64,000 nucleotides of DNA from Cellulomonas sp. (GTDB taxonomy: Bacteria > Actinomycetota > Actinomycetes > Actinomycetales > Cellulomonadaceae), in the NCBI RefSeq assembly GCF_015234515.1, contig NZ_JADGMY010000026.1:62001-126000 (forward strand), given 5' to 3'. The notes below the pieces were generated by a model. It ran no database searches. It was not told the DNA's origin and worked only from the letters and a program-made list of their open reading frames with translations. Position numbers and translations under genes: made by a program. Each line of letters opens with the position of its first letter. Positions within the stretch are counted from its first letter, which is position 1. This document shows positions 15,693 to 24,081 of the stretch, one piece after another.

Positions 15693-16550
15693 ATGAGCGA
15701 GGACGCGCGAGTGGGCGAGGACCGGCGAGTGCGCGAGGACCGGCGAGTGCGCGAGGACCTGCGAGGACGGACCGCCGTGGTGACCGGCGTGAGCCGACGG
15801 CGCGGCATCGGGTTCGCGGTCGCCTCCCGGCTGGCCCGTGCGGGGGCGAGCGTGTTCGTCCAGCACTGGGCCCCGCACGACGCGGAGCAGCCGTGGGGCG
15901 CCGACGACGTGCCGGCGGTGCTCGCGGCGCTCGAGGCCGAGCTCGTCCCGGGCGCGCACCTCGCCGCGACGAGCCTGGACCTCGCGGCGCCCACGGGCGG
16001 CGAGGAGCTCGTCGCACGCGCCGTCGACGCCCTCGGGCACCTCGACGTGCTCGTCGCCAACCACGCCCGCAGCGGCGGTGACGGCACGCTGGCCGAGCAG
16101 ACCGCCGAGACCCTCGACGCCCACTGGGCGGTCAACACGCGCTCGACGCTCCTGGCGACCAAGGCGTTCGCGGCGCAGCACGACGGACGCCCCGGCGGAC
16201 GCGTCGTGTGGATGACGTCGGGGCAGGTGCACGGCGCGATGCCCCACGAGATCGCGTACGCGGCGTCGAAGGCGGCGCTCGCGGGCGTCACCGCCTCGGT
16301 CGCGCACGACCTCGCCGACCGCGGCATCCTGCTCAACACCGTCAACCCCGGGCCCGTGAACACCGGCTACCTCGACGTCGACGCGGGGGCGCGCTCCCCC
16401 GAGGAGCTGGCCGCGATCGTCGCGCACTTCCCCGGCGGCCGGTTCGGCGAGCCCGACGACCCCGCGCGCCTCATCGAGTGGCTCGTCTCCGACGCCGGTC
16501 GCTGGGTCGTCGGCCAGGTCCTGTCCACCGAGGGCGGCTTCCGCCGCTGA
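15693..16550 (+). CDS. Short-chain dehydrogenase/reductase (SDR) with repetitive N terminus
   Basis: A 285-residue NAD(P)-dependent oxidoreductase. After a charged N-terminal extension (residues 1-24) the Rossmann fold begins GRTAVVTGVSRRRGIGFAVA. The catalytic Ser176 and the Tyr189-x3-Lys193 pair (YAASK) are in place, followed by NTVNPGPVNTGYLD. The ending GQVLSTEGGFRR is typical of the 3-oxoacyl-ACP-reductase-like subgroup. The N-terminal extension is encoded by about four copies of an 18-bp repeat, so the true start could lie later, at the edge of the Rossmann fold. The substrate is unknown. Confidence 0.88.
   Translation: MSEDARVGEDRRVREDRRVREDLRGRTAVVTGVSRRRGIGFAVASRLARAGASVFVQHWAPHDAEQPWGADDVPAVLAALEAELVPGAHLAATSLDLAAPTGGEELVARAVDALGHLDVLVANHARSGGDGTLAEQTAETLDAHWAVNTRSTLLATKAFAAQHDGRPGGRVVWMTSGQVHGAMPHEIAYAASKAALAGVTASVAHDLADRGILLNTVNPGPVNTGYLDVDAGARSPEELAAIVAHFPGGRFGEPDDPARLIEWLVSDAGRWVVGQVLSTEGGFRR
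15697..15768 (+). repeat. 18-bp in-frame tandem repeat (four copies)
   Basis: The unit GCGAGGACCGGCGAGTGC recurs at 15697, 15715, 15733 and 15751; the second and third copies are identical, the outer ones diverged. The period of 18 keeps the frame and encodes EDRRVR-like hexapeptides at the SDR N terminus. Confidence 0.85.
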
Positions 16551-16584
16551 CCCGACGCTCGTCGCCCGGCAGGGTGACGAGCGG

Positions 16585-18420
16585 GTGATCCTCCCCCCGT
16601 CGGAGGCTGACGGAGCACCGCACACCTGGACGAACGGCGCGCCGCCCCCGAAGGTGGGCAAGGTGGCAACGTCGACGCGCACCGGCACGTCCGACGTCCT
16701 CGTGCGCACCACCGCTGTCCTGTTCACCGTCGGCGGGGTCGCCGCGACCCTGCTCTCGCTCGACGTCATACGCGTCATGGGCACCGACGGCGTCCCGTTC
16801 CTGGTGCTCGCGCTCGCCGCCGTGGCGACCGGTCCGGTGCTGCTCGCCGTCGCGCCACGGATCCCGCCGCGGGGCATCGCGGTCACCGTGCTCGTCGGTG
16901 CCGCCGTGCTGGGCGTCGGGACAGCGAGGTCCCCGACCCTCGCGCTCGCGATGGCGTCCGCGGCGATGGCCATGCTCGTCACCATCGAGTCCATGCTCTT
17001 CCTGCGGCGGGGTGACGCATGGGTGCTGGTCGCGGTCGCCGGTGCGTGCCAGGTCGTCCCGCTGCTGGCGGTGCACCGCGTGCCGGCTCTCGTCTGCGCG
17101 GCGCTGGTGGTGCTGTGGGTGGGGGTCGCCTGGGTGGTCGGCGTGCTCGCGCGCCACGCGTCGACGGCCGGCGTCGACGCCCTCACGGGCCTGGCCGACC
17201 GGCGGGCGTGGGACGCCGCGCTCGAGCACGCCGTCGAGCGTCGCGAGCGCCGCGCCCAGCCGCTGTCCCTCGCGCTCGTCGACATCGACCACTTCAAGCT
17301 CGTCAACGACGAGCGCGGGCACGCGGCGGGTGACGAGCTGCTGCGGGAGACCGCGGACGCGTGGCGTGCGCTCGACGTGCCCGGCATGGTGCTGGGACGG
17401 CGGGGCGGCGACGAGTTCGCGGTGCTGCTGCCGGGGGCGACCGGGCCGCAGGCGCTCGCCGTGGCGGACCAGCTGTGCGCGTCCGCGCCGGCGGCCGTCT
17501 CGTGCGGGGTCGCCGAGCACGTCGAGGGCGAGACGGTGGCCCAGGTGCTGCGCCGCACCGACGCCGCCCTGTACGCCGCCAAGGCGGCCGGGCGCGGTCG
17601 CACGGTGCTGGCCGAGCGGCGCCGCAGCCGGCTCGTCGACGACCTCGCGCGCGCCCTGGCGGCCGACGAGGTGCGCGTCGAGCTGCAGCCGATCGTGTCG
17701 CTCACGGAGCGCAGGGTGGTCGCCGTCGAGGCGCTGGCGCGCTGGGACCACCCGCGCCTCGGCCCCGTGGAGCCGCTGGAGTTCGTGGCCGCCGCGGAGG
17801 ACGGCGGCGTGATCGACCTGCTCGGCGCCACGGTCCTGCGGCACGCGTGCGCGGACGCCCACGTGCTGCAGGAGGCGTGGGGGCGGCCGGTGACCCTGGG
17901 CGTCAACGTCTCGGGTCGCGAGCTGGTGGGGCAGCGCTACGCCGACCGCGTGCTGGCGGCACTGGATGCGGCCGGCTGGCCGCGGACGCAGTTCGTCCTG
18001 GAGGTCACCGAGAGCGTGGTCGAGGCGTCCGGGCCGGCGGCGCTACGCGCACTGGGCGCCCTGCGGGAGGACGGCGTGCGCGTCGCGATCGACGACTTCG
18101 GCACCGGGTTCTCGTCCCTCAGCCGTCTCGACGAGCTGCCGGCCGACTTCCTCAAGCTCGACCGGCAGTTCCTGACGTCGCTGACGACGTCGGCCCGGCG
18201 CACCGGGATGGTCCGTGCGCTGCTCGACCTGTGCGCGGAGCTCGACATGCTCGTGATCGCCGAGGGCGTCGAGACCGCCGAGCAGGCGCGGCTGCTCGCG
18301 GACCTCGGCTGCCCCGCGGCGCAGGGCTACCACTACGGCGGCCCGATGCCCGTGGCGCAGCTCGCGGCGACGTCGTGGCGGACGGACGACGCCGTCCCGC
18401 CGGTGGCGTCGGGCGGGTGA
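16585..18420 (+). CDS. Membrane GGDEF-EAL protein (cyclic-di-GMP turnover)
   Basis: A protein of 611 residues (GTG 16585). About six transmembrane helices span residues 38-190. The GGDEF domain follows: DALTGLADRRAWD, VDIDHFKLVND, and an intact GGDEF at 274-278. No RxxD inhibitory site is seen just before it. The EAL domain starts near 350 with an intact EAL (382-384, VEALARW) and keeps NVSG, EVTES, DDFGTG, LKLDRQ and AEGVET, so it should bind metal and hydrolyse c-di-GMP. Whether synthesis or hydrolysis dominates cannot be told. GTG 16663, with an AAGG-type ribosome-binding site, is an alternative start that removes 26 residues without losing a domain. Confidence 0.92.
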   Translation: MILPPSEADGAPHTWTNGAPPPKVGKVATSTRTGTSDVLVRTTAVLFTVGGVAATLLSLDVIRVMGTDGVPFLVLALAAVATGPVLLAVAPRIPPRGIAVTVLVGAAVLGVGTARSPTLALAMASAAMAMLVTIESMLFLRRGDAWVLVAVAGACQVVPLLAVHRVPALVCAALVVLWVGVAWVVGVLARHASTAGVDALTGLADRRAWDAALEHAVERRERRAQPLSLALVDIDHFKLVNDERGHAAGDELLRETADAWRALDVPGMVLGRRGGDEFAVLLPGATGPQALAVADQLCASAPAAVSCGVAEHVEGETVAQVLRRTDAALYAAKAAGRGRTVLAERRRSRLVDDLARALAADEVRVELQPIVSLTERRVVAVEALARWDHPRLGPVEPLEFVAAAEDGGVIDLLGATVLRHACADAHVLQEAWGRPVTLGVNVSGRELVGQRYADRVLAALDAAGWPRTQFVLEVTESVVEASGPAALRALGALREDGVRVAIDDFGTGFSSLSRLDELPADFLKLDRQFLTSLTTSARRTGMVRALLDLCAELDMLVIAEGVETAEQARLLADLGCPAAQGYHYGGPMPVAQLAATSWRTDDAVPPVASGG

Positions 18421-18425
18421 CGTAG

Positions 18426-18563
18426 CGACGCCTCCGAGTCTGGGGGCGCCGCCTGCGGGACGCCCTGGCGAGCATCCCTCCGCTCGACGACGACCTCGAG
18501 GCCGACATCGCCGCGGCCACGACGCTGCTGACCGACGACGGAGGACCGTGGGACGGCGCCTGA
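18426..18563 (+). pseudogene. Remnant of a VapB-type antitoxin (C-terminal part only)
   Basis: A 45-codon open frame without a start codon ends at 18563 and overlaps the first codons of the VapC gene. Its product, LRDALASIPPLDDDLEADIAAATTLLTD followed by GGPWDGA, is the kind of acidic C-terminal tail antitoxins use to wrap the toxin. The frame is closed by a TAG at 18423, and the GGDEF-EAL gene ends just before, so the N-terminal DNA-binding half is missing. Confidence 0.5.
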
Positions 18564-18946
18564 TCCTCGACACCGGCGCCCTGATCGCGTTCGAGCGCGG
18601 CACGCTCGACCGGGACGCGCTCGACGAGGACGACCTCGCGATCGCCGCCGTCACGGTCGCCGAGTTCCGCACGGGCATCGAGCTCGCCGACACCCCGGAG
18701 CTGGCGGCCGCCCGCGCGCGGACCCTCGCGGCGATCCTCGACGCGATCGTCGTCCTGGACTACACGGCGCGCACCGCGGCCGAGCACGCGCGGCTCCTGC
18801 CACACGTCCGCCGCACGGGCACCCCCCGCGCAGCGCACGACGTGATCATCGCGGCGCACGCCGCCGAGCACGGACGCGCCGTGGTCTCGCTCGACGCGCG
18901 AGCGAGGTTCGACGACCTGCCCGGCGTGCTCACCGCCACGCCGTGA
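18548..18946 (+). CDS. vapC: VapC-family PIN-domain ribonuclease (toxin)
   Basis: A 132-residue PIN-domain protein. The acidic residues of the metal site are present: Asp8 in LILDTGALIAFERG, Glu39 in VTVAEF, Asp98 in AAHDVIIAAHA, and Asp116 in VVSLDAR. It should cut RNA in a Mg-dependent way and act as a toxin when free. The GTG start at 18548 overlaps the end of an antitoxin remnant by 16 nt, the normal layout for vapBC. However, the antitoxin gene lacks its 5' half, so this toxin is either weak, silent or held in check by an antitoxin encoded elsewhere. Confidence 0.85.
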   Translation: MGRRLILDTGALIAFERGTLDRDALDEDDLAIAAVTVAEFRTGIELADTPELAAARARTLAAILDAIVVLDYTARTAAEHARLLPHVRRTGTPRAAHDVIIAAHAAEHGRAVVSLDARARFDDLPGVLTATP

Positions 18947-19015
18947 CGTCCACGGCTGCCGGCGCGCTCCCGCCACCCCTCGACCGGTGCCGGGGCCGAC
19001 GGTAACCTCGCGCCC

Positions 19016-19507
19016 GTGACGGCGGACGAGACGGCGCGGGGCTCCACGCAGCCCCCCGGCCTGGACGTCGCCCGCTACCGGTTCACGGCCGATCGCGCCG
19101 ACGTCGACCGGCCGACCGTGCACCGCTGGCTGTCCGAGCGCTCCTACTGGGCCCGCGGCCGCGCGGCCGACGTCCAGGACGCCGCGATCGACGCGTCCCT
19201 GTGCTTCGGCGTCCTCGAGCGCGCGTCCGGTCGGCAGGCGGCGTTCGCGCGCGTCGTCACCGACGGCGCGACGTTCGCGTGGCTGTGCGACGTGTTCGTC
19301 GACGAGACCGAGCGCGGCAACGGCGTCGGGACGGCACTCGTGGCGGGCGTCCTCGCGCACCTCGACGCGATGGGCCTGCCGCGCGTGGCGCTGGCCACGG
19401 CCGACGCGCACGGGCTGTACGAGCGGTTCGGGTTCTCGGCCACGACGCCCGGGATGTACATGGCGCGGCTGCGCGAGCCGCGCGGCGCGAGACCCGACGC
19501 CACCTGA
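19016..19507 (+). CDS. GNAT-family N-acetyltransferase
   Basis: A 163-residue acetyl-CoA-dependent transferase. The fold is visible from ARVVTDGATFAWLCDVFVDETERGNGVGTALVAGVLAHLD, where RGNGVGTAL is the pyrophosphate-binding motif A, to ADAHGLYERFGFSA, motif B with the Tyr-x-x-Phe-Gly-Phe ending. The N-terminal HRWLSERSYWARGR segment is characteristic of a GNAT subgroup often annotated as hypothetical acetyltransferases. The acceptor substrate is unknown. GTG start at 19016. Confidence 0.88.
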   Translation: MTADETARGSTQPPGLDVARYRFTADRADVDRPTVHRWLSERSYWARGRAADVQDAAIDASLCFGVLERASGRQAAFARVVTDGATFAWLCDVFVDETERGNGVGTALVAGVLAHLDAMGLPRVALATADAHGLYERFGFSATTPGMYMARLREPRGARPDAT

Positions 19508-19552
19508 CGTCGCGCCGCGTCCCGCCACCTCACGTCACGCCCGCGGACCGCC

Positions 19553-21340
19553 TCACCCCTCCGCGGCGTACGCGCGCGACTGCATCGCCCACAGCTCCGC
19601 GTACCGGCCGCCCGCGGCGACGAGCTCGTCGTGGGTGCCCTGCTCCACGACGCGGCCCTGGTCGAGCACGACGATGCGGTCGGCGAGGCGCACGGTCGAC
19701 ATGCGGTGCGTGACGAACAGGGTGACGCCGCCGACCGTCGCGGCGACGTCCGCGGCGACCTCGCGGTACGCGTCGACGAGCCGCTGCTCGGCCATCGCGT
19801 CGAGTGCGGACGCGGGCTCGTCGAGCACGAGCAGCAGCGGGTCGGCGCGCATGAGGGTGCGCGCGAACCCGATGCCCTGCCACTGCCCGCCCGACAGGTC
19901 GCGCCCGTCGGCGTAGGCGGTGCCGAGCACGCCGTCGGGCCCGACCTCGGCCACGAGGGCACCGACGTCCGCGCGCGCGGCGGCGGCGGCCACGGCCTGC
20001 GGCGAGTCGACGTCCGCGAGGCGTCCGACGCCCACGCTGTGCTGCAGCGACAGCTCGACCCGCGCCAGGTCCTGGAACAGCGCGGCGGTGCGGGCACGCC
20101 ACGCGGCGGGCTCGACGTCCGCGAGGTCCACGCCCTCGACGACCACGCGTCCCGCCGTCGGCCGGTACAGCCCCGTGAGGAGCTTGAGCAGCGTGCTCTT
20201 GCCGGCGCCGTTCTCCCCGACCAGCGCGACCGACGTGCCGGCGGGCAGGTGCAGGTCGACCTCGCTCAGGGCCGCGCGGTCCGTGTCGGGGTAGCGGAAC
20301 GTCACGCCGTGCAGGTGGATGCCGTCGCCCGTGCGGGCCGGCACGGGCGCCCCGCCCGCGGGTGCGACGCCGGCGGCGACCTCGGCCTCGAACGCGAGGA
20401 ACCGGCGCAGCCCGACCGCCGCGCGGTGGACCGAGCCGAGCAGCGCGATGCCGGTGGCCATCTGGACGCTGAGCTGCGTCGCGAGCGTGACGGTCAGGAC
20501 GACGTCACCAGCGCTCGCCCGGCCCTGACCGGCCAGCACGAACACCCCGACGACCGCGGCGATGTACCCGAGCCCGAACACCAGCTGCCCGACGGTCCGC
20601 AGCAGCGCGTACCGCACGTCGGCCCGGGTCATGGCGTCGTCGTACCGCCCGAGCAGCGCGCGCTGGCGCGCGAGCAGGAAGTCGGCGCCGCCGCTGAGGC
20701 GGATCTCCTTCTGCGACGCCGGGCTCGTCGCGAGCCGGCGCAGGTGCCGGATGCCGCGCGTCGTCGGGGACTGCGCCTCGCGGACCTGCTCGAGGTGCGT
20801 CTCGGCGCGTCGGCCCAGCAGCACGGGGACCACCGCGACCCCGGCGAGCAGCAGCGGCCACGGCGAGACGGTGCTCAGGACCAGGGCCGTGAGCAGCACC
20901 TGCACCGCGGTCGCGCCCAGCTGCAGCCCCGACTGCACGGCCGTGCGGACCTGCATGACATCCTGGCGCAGCAGGTCGACGCGGTCGGCGAACGCGGGGT
21001 CGTCGGTGCGGTCCAGGTGGTCCGTGCCGTTCACCAGCCGCACGAGGTCGCGGTTGAAGCGCTCCTCGAGCAGCTCGGCGAGCGCGAAGTACGACAGGTG
21101 CGCGAAGTGCCCGAGCATGAGCTCACCGGTCAGCGCGAGGCCGGCGACCACGGCCCACACGACGGCCGTGGTGCCCGCGCCGTCGAGCACCGCGTCGACG
21201 AGGCGTCCCGCCGCCACCGCCATGAGCGGCGTCGCCACCGAGCCGGCGACGAGCAGCCCGCCGCCGACCAGCAGGCGGCGACGGTCGAGCCGCCACGCGA
21301 TGGCCAGCAGCCGGCCCAGGGCGAACAGGACCTCGTTCAC
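19553..21340 (-). CDS. ABC exporter half-transporter (membrane + ATPase), second subunit
   Basis: A 595-residue type IV ABC exporter subunit. The N-terminal half has about six membrane helices (residues 15-310), and the nucleotide-binding domain holds the Walker A GENGAGKST, signature LSGGQWQGIGFAR, Walker B LLLVLDEPASALD and the switch His (THRMSTVRLAD). The GTG start at 21340 overlaps the stop of the preceding ABC gene by 4 nt, so the two subunits are cotranslated and likely form a heterodimer. Substrate unknown; no peptide, lantibiotic or lasso biosynthesis gene lies nearby. Confidence 0.92.
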   Translation of the reverse strand: MNEVLFALGRLLAIAWRLDRRRLLVGGGLLVAGSVATPLMAVAAGRLVDAVLDGAGTTAVVWAVVAGLALTGELMLGHFAHLSYFALAELLEERFNRDLVRLVNGTDHLDRTDDPAFADRVDLLRQDVMQVRTAVQSGLQLGATAVQVLLTALVLSTVSPWPLLLAGVAVVPVLLGRRAETHLEQVREAQSPTTRGIRHLRRLATSPASQKEIRLSGGADFLLARQRALLGRYDDAMTRADVRYALLRTVGQLVFGLGYIAAVVGVFVLAGQGRASAGDVVLTVTLATQLSVQMATGIALLGSVHRAAVGLRRFLAFEAEVAAGVAPAGGAPVPARTGDGIHLHGVTFRYPDTDRAALSEVDLHLPAGTSVALVGENGAGKSTLLKLLTGLYRPTAGRVVVEGVDLADVEPAAWRARTAALFQDLARVELSLQHSVGVGRLADVDSPQAVAAAAARADVGALVAEVGPDGVLGTAYADGRDLSGGQWQGIGFARTLMRADPLLLVLDEPASALDAMAEQRLVDAYREVAADVAATVGGVTLFVTHRMSTVRLADRIVVLDQGRVVEQGTHDELVAAGGRYAELWAMQSRAYAAEG

Positions 21341-23248
21341 GGTGCCACCTCCACGACGTCGTCGGCGTGCCCGGCGGCCGGGCCCGCCGGTGGCGACCCG
21401 TCCGTGAACCGGCGCGCCTGCACCTCGAACATCCGCGCGTACTCGCCGCCCAGGGCGACGAGCTCGTCGTGCGTCCCGGCCTCGGTGACGCGCCCGCCGT
21501 CCAGCACGACGATCCGGTCGGCCCGCCGCACCGTGGAGAACCGGTGCGAGATCACCAGGCTGGTGACGCCGCGCGTGAGGTCGAGGAACGTGTCGTAGAA
21601 CTCCGCCTCGCCGCGCGCGTCGAGCTGCGCCGTCGGCTCGTCGAGCACCAGGACACCCGCGCCGTGCCGGACCGCGAACAGCGAGCGCGCCAGGGCGACC
21701 CGCTGCCACTGCCCGCCCGAGAGGTCGCGCCCGCCGGGGACCGCGCGCGTCAGGGGCGTGTCCAGCCCCTGCGGCAGACCGTCGAGCCAGTCACCGAGGC
21801 CGACGCGCCGCAGCTCGGCCGCCACGCCCGCGTCGTCGTCGACGTGCGCGATCGCGCCCATCGCGACGTTCTCGCGCAGCGTCAGCTCGTACCGCAGGAA
21901 GTCCTGGAACGTGGCGGCGAAGGTGCGCTGCCACGCGTCGGGGTCGAGCCCGCGCAGGTCCGTGCCGTCGACGAGCACCGACCCCGCGCCGGGGGTGTAC
22001 ATGCCGGTGAGGACCTTGACGAGCGTCGTCTTGCCGGCGCCGTTGACGCCGACCAGTGCGGTCGACGTGCCGACGCGCAGCTCGAGGTCGAGCCCGTCGA
22101 GCACCGGCCGGTCGGGGGTGTAGCCGAACCGCACGTCCCGCAGCGCGATCTCGCGCGCCGGGCGCAGGACCGCACCCCCGGCCCCGGCGGTCGCCCCCGT
22201 GCGTCGGGCGGCGTCCTCGAGCTCGAGCATGGCCTCCCACGCGCCGCGTCCGTAGACGAGCTTGACGTCGGACTCCGGGAAGATCACGCCGAACCGCCCG
22301 CACAGCGCGACGGCCTGCACCGCGATGCTCACGGCCGCCACGTCGGCCCCGGACCGCGCCACCAGCAGCAGCGCGACCACCGACCCCACGGCCGCCACCA
22401 GCGCGTAGACGACGAACGGCGCCCCGTAGACCTCCCGACGCCACCGCCACGTCGGCTCCAGCACGGCACGGTTCTCCGCGACGTACCGGTCCTCCAGCCA
22501 CCCGACGAGCCCCAGCGAGCGGATCTCCTTGGCCGCCCGCGTGCCCGTCGCCAGCTCGCGCACGTACGCCACGCGGCGGCGCAGCGGACCGAACGAGCGG
22601 ATGAGCCGCCCCCAGCGGAAGAACCCCTCGGTCTGCCCCACGCGCGCCACGAGCGCCACCGCCAGCGCGGCGGCAGCCGCACCCGGCCCGACGACCACGG
22701 CGAGCAGCACGACCGCCCCGACGAGCTGCGTGTACCGGGCGGTCAGCGCGAGCGCCCCCTCCAGGGCGGCGCCCGGCGTGAGCGTCCACTGCTCGAACGC
22801 CTCCTCCGCCTGCGCGAGCCGGTCCGCGACGTCCGGGCGCTCGAGGCCCGCGAGGGTCGCGCCGTGGAACGCGAAGGACGTGAGGCGCTCGATGCAGGCG
22901 GCGTCGACGCGGCGCTGCACCTTGCGCGACAGCACGAGCTGCACCGGCGCCAGCAGCTGCTGCACGACGAACGCCACCAGCGCCACCGCGAGCCACCCCG
23001 TCGCCGGCTCACCGGTCACCACACGCTGCAGCGCGAAGCCGGTCCCGGCCATGAACGCGACCGGTGCCGCCCGCGACGACGTGCACCACCAGCGTGACCG
23101 CCACGAGCCCTGGCCGGGCGTACGGCAGCAGGCGGCGCAGGTGCGCGGCGGCCTCGCGACGTTGCCGCCACCGCCGCCCGAGCCCCCGCAGCGTGGGACG
23201 CACCGCGTCCGCGTCCGTGCCGGCACCAATGTCCGTCGTGCTCGTCAC
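21337..23248 (-). pseudogene. ABC exporter half-transporter, first subunit, with an apparent frameshift
   Basis: The partner of the downstream ABC gene. From ATG 23248 the frame reads MTSTTDIGAGTDADAV and continues through RRLLPYARPGLVAVTLVVHVVAGG, the normal start of an exporter with its first membrane helix, then goes out of frame and stops at 23009. The rest of the protein (APVAFMAGTGFALQRVV onward) lies in another frame and runs to 21337 with intact Walker A (GVNGAGKTT), signature LSGGQWQRVALARS, Walker B (VLVLDEPTAQLD) and switch His (SHRFSTV). The break lies at about 23066-23072. ATG 23052 could start a shortened product lacking helix 1. This is a real mutation or a sequencing error. 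Confidence 0.8.
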
Positions 23249-23375
23249 CGTGCTCGCCCCTGCCTGCCGCCCGACGTCCCCCGCCGCAGGCGCGAACCTA
23301 GGGCCGCCGGGGCGCGCGGGACAAGACCAATCGGCGCATCCCGGGCCTGCCCGGCCAGGTCCGGGCGCTCACCGC

Positions 23376-24005
23376 TCAGAACGCGTGGATCGGCTCGGCG
23401 CGCTCGCGTCGCGTCAGGGCGGCGACGACCCGCGACTGCCCGTGCCGGGCGACCGCGAGGCGCACGAGCAGGTCGCGCACGGGGTCGAAGACCTCGTCGG
23501 GGAACGTGGGGGTGTCGAGCCCGACGCTGGCCGCGAGGTCGTCGGCGTGCACGACGACCTCGACCATGCGCGTGAGCAGGAAGTCCTCGCGGCGCAGCGC
23601 CCAGCCCGCCCAGGACACGGGCACGACGTCCCGCGCGGTGCCGCCGGCCACGGCGTCCCGGAACGCGTCGCGGTGCGCGGTGATCCGCTCGTGCAGCGCC
23701 CCCGGGCCGTCGAGCGCGGCCGTCTCGTCGCCGCTGCGGTCGTTGACGGGATCCTCGGGCGCGGCCGTCGGCCACGCCGACCGGGCGTAGTGCTCGTCGG
23801 CGTCGGCCAGGACGGGCAGGTCCCCGGGGTCGCGGGTGACGGCCTGGGCGGCACGCAGCACCTGGTTGCCCAGGTGGACGGCCAGCCCGCCGACGCCCAG
23901 GCGGGGCAGCGCGCTCGGCCCGGACCACCGCGCGGCCACGTCGGGCTGCTCGACGAGGGCGAGGACCGCGTCGGCGGCCAGCAGGAAGGCGTCGTCACGG
24001 TTCAT
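23376..24005 (-). CDS. Mycothiol-dependent maleylpyruvate-isomerase-type (DinB-fold) protein
   Basis: A 209-residue four-helix-bundle protein. The family pattern is present: MNRDDAFLLAADAVLALVEQPDVAARW at the start, GGLAVHLGNQVLRAAQAV (His43-type metal ligand), and MVEVVVHADDLAASVGL, the Glu-x3-His-x-x-Asp metal site. Members use mycothiol, the actinobacterial thiol, as a cofactor, and many carry out thiol transfer or isomerase reactions. The exact reaction is not known for this branch. It is divergent from an MFS transporter with 76 bp between starts. Confidence 0.8.
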   Translation of the reverse strand: MNRDDAFLLAADAVLALVEQPDVAARWSGPSALPRLGVGGLAVHLGNQVLRAAQAVTRDPGDLPVLADADEHYARSAWPTAAPEDPVNDRSGDETAALDGPGALHERITAHRDAFRDAVAGGTARDVVPVSWAGWALRREDFLLTRMVEVVVHADDLAASVGLDTPTFPDEVFDPVRDLLVRLAVARHGQSRVVAALTRRERAEPIHAF

Positions 24006-24081
24006 GCGGGGAGTCTGGCAGGGACGCCCGGGGGCCGGAAAGGCTGCTGGGCCGACGCACCGGGCGACCTACCCTGTCGGG

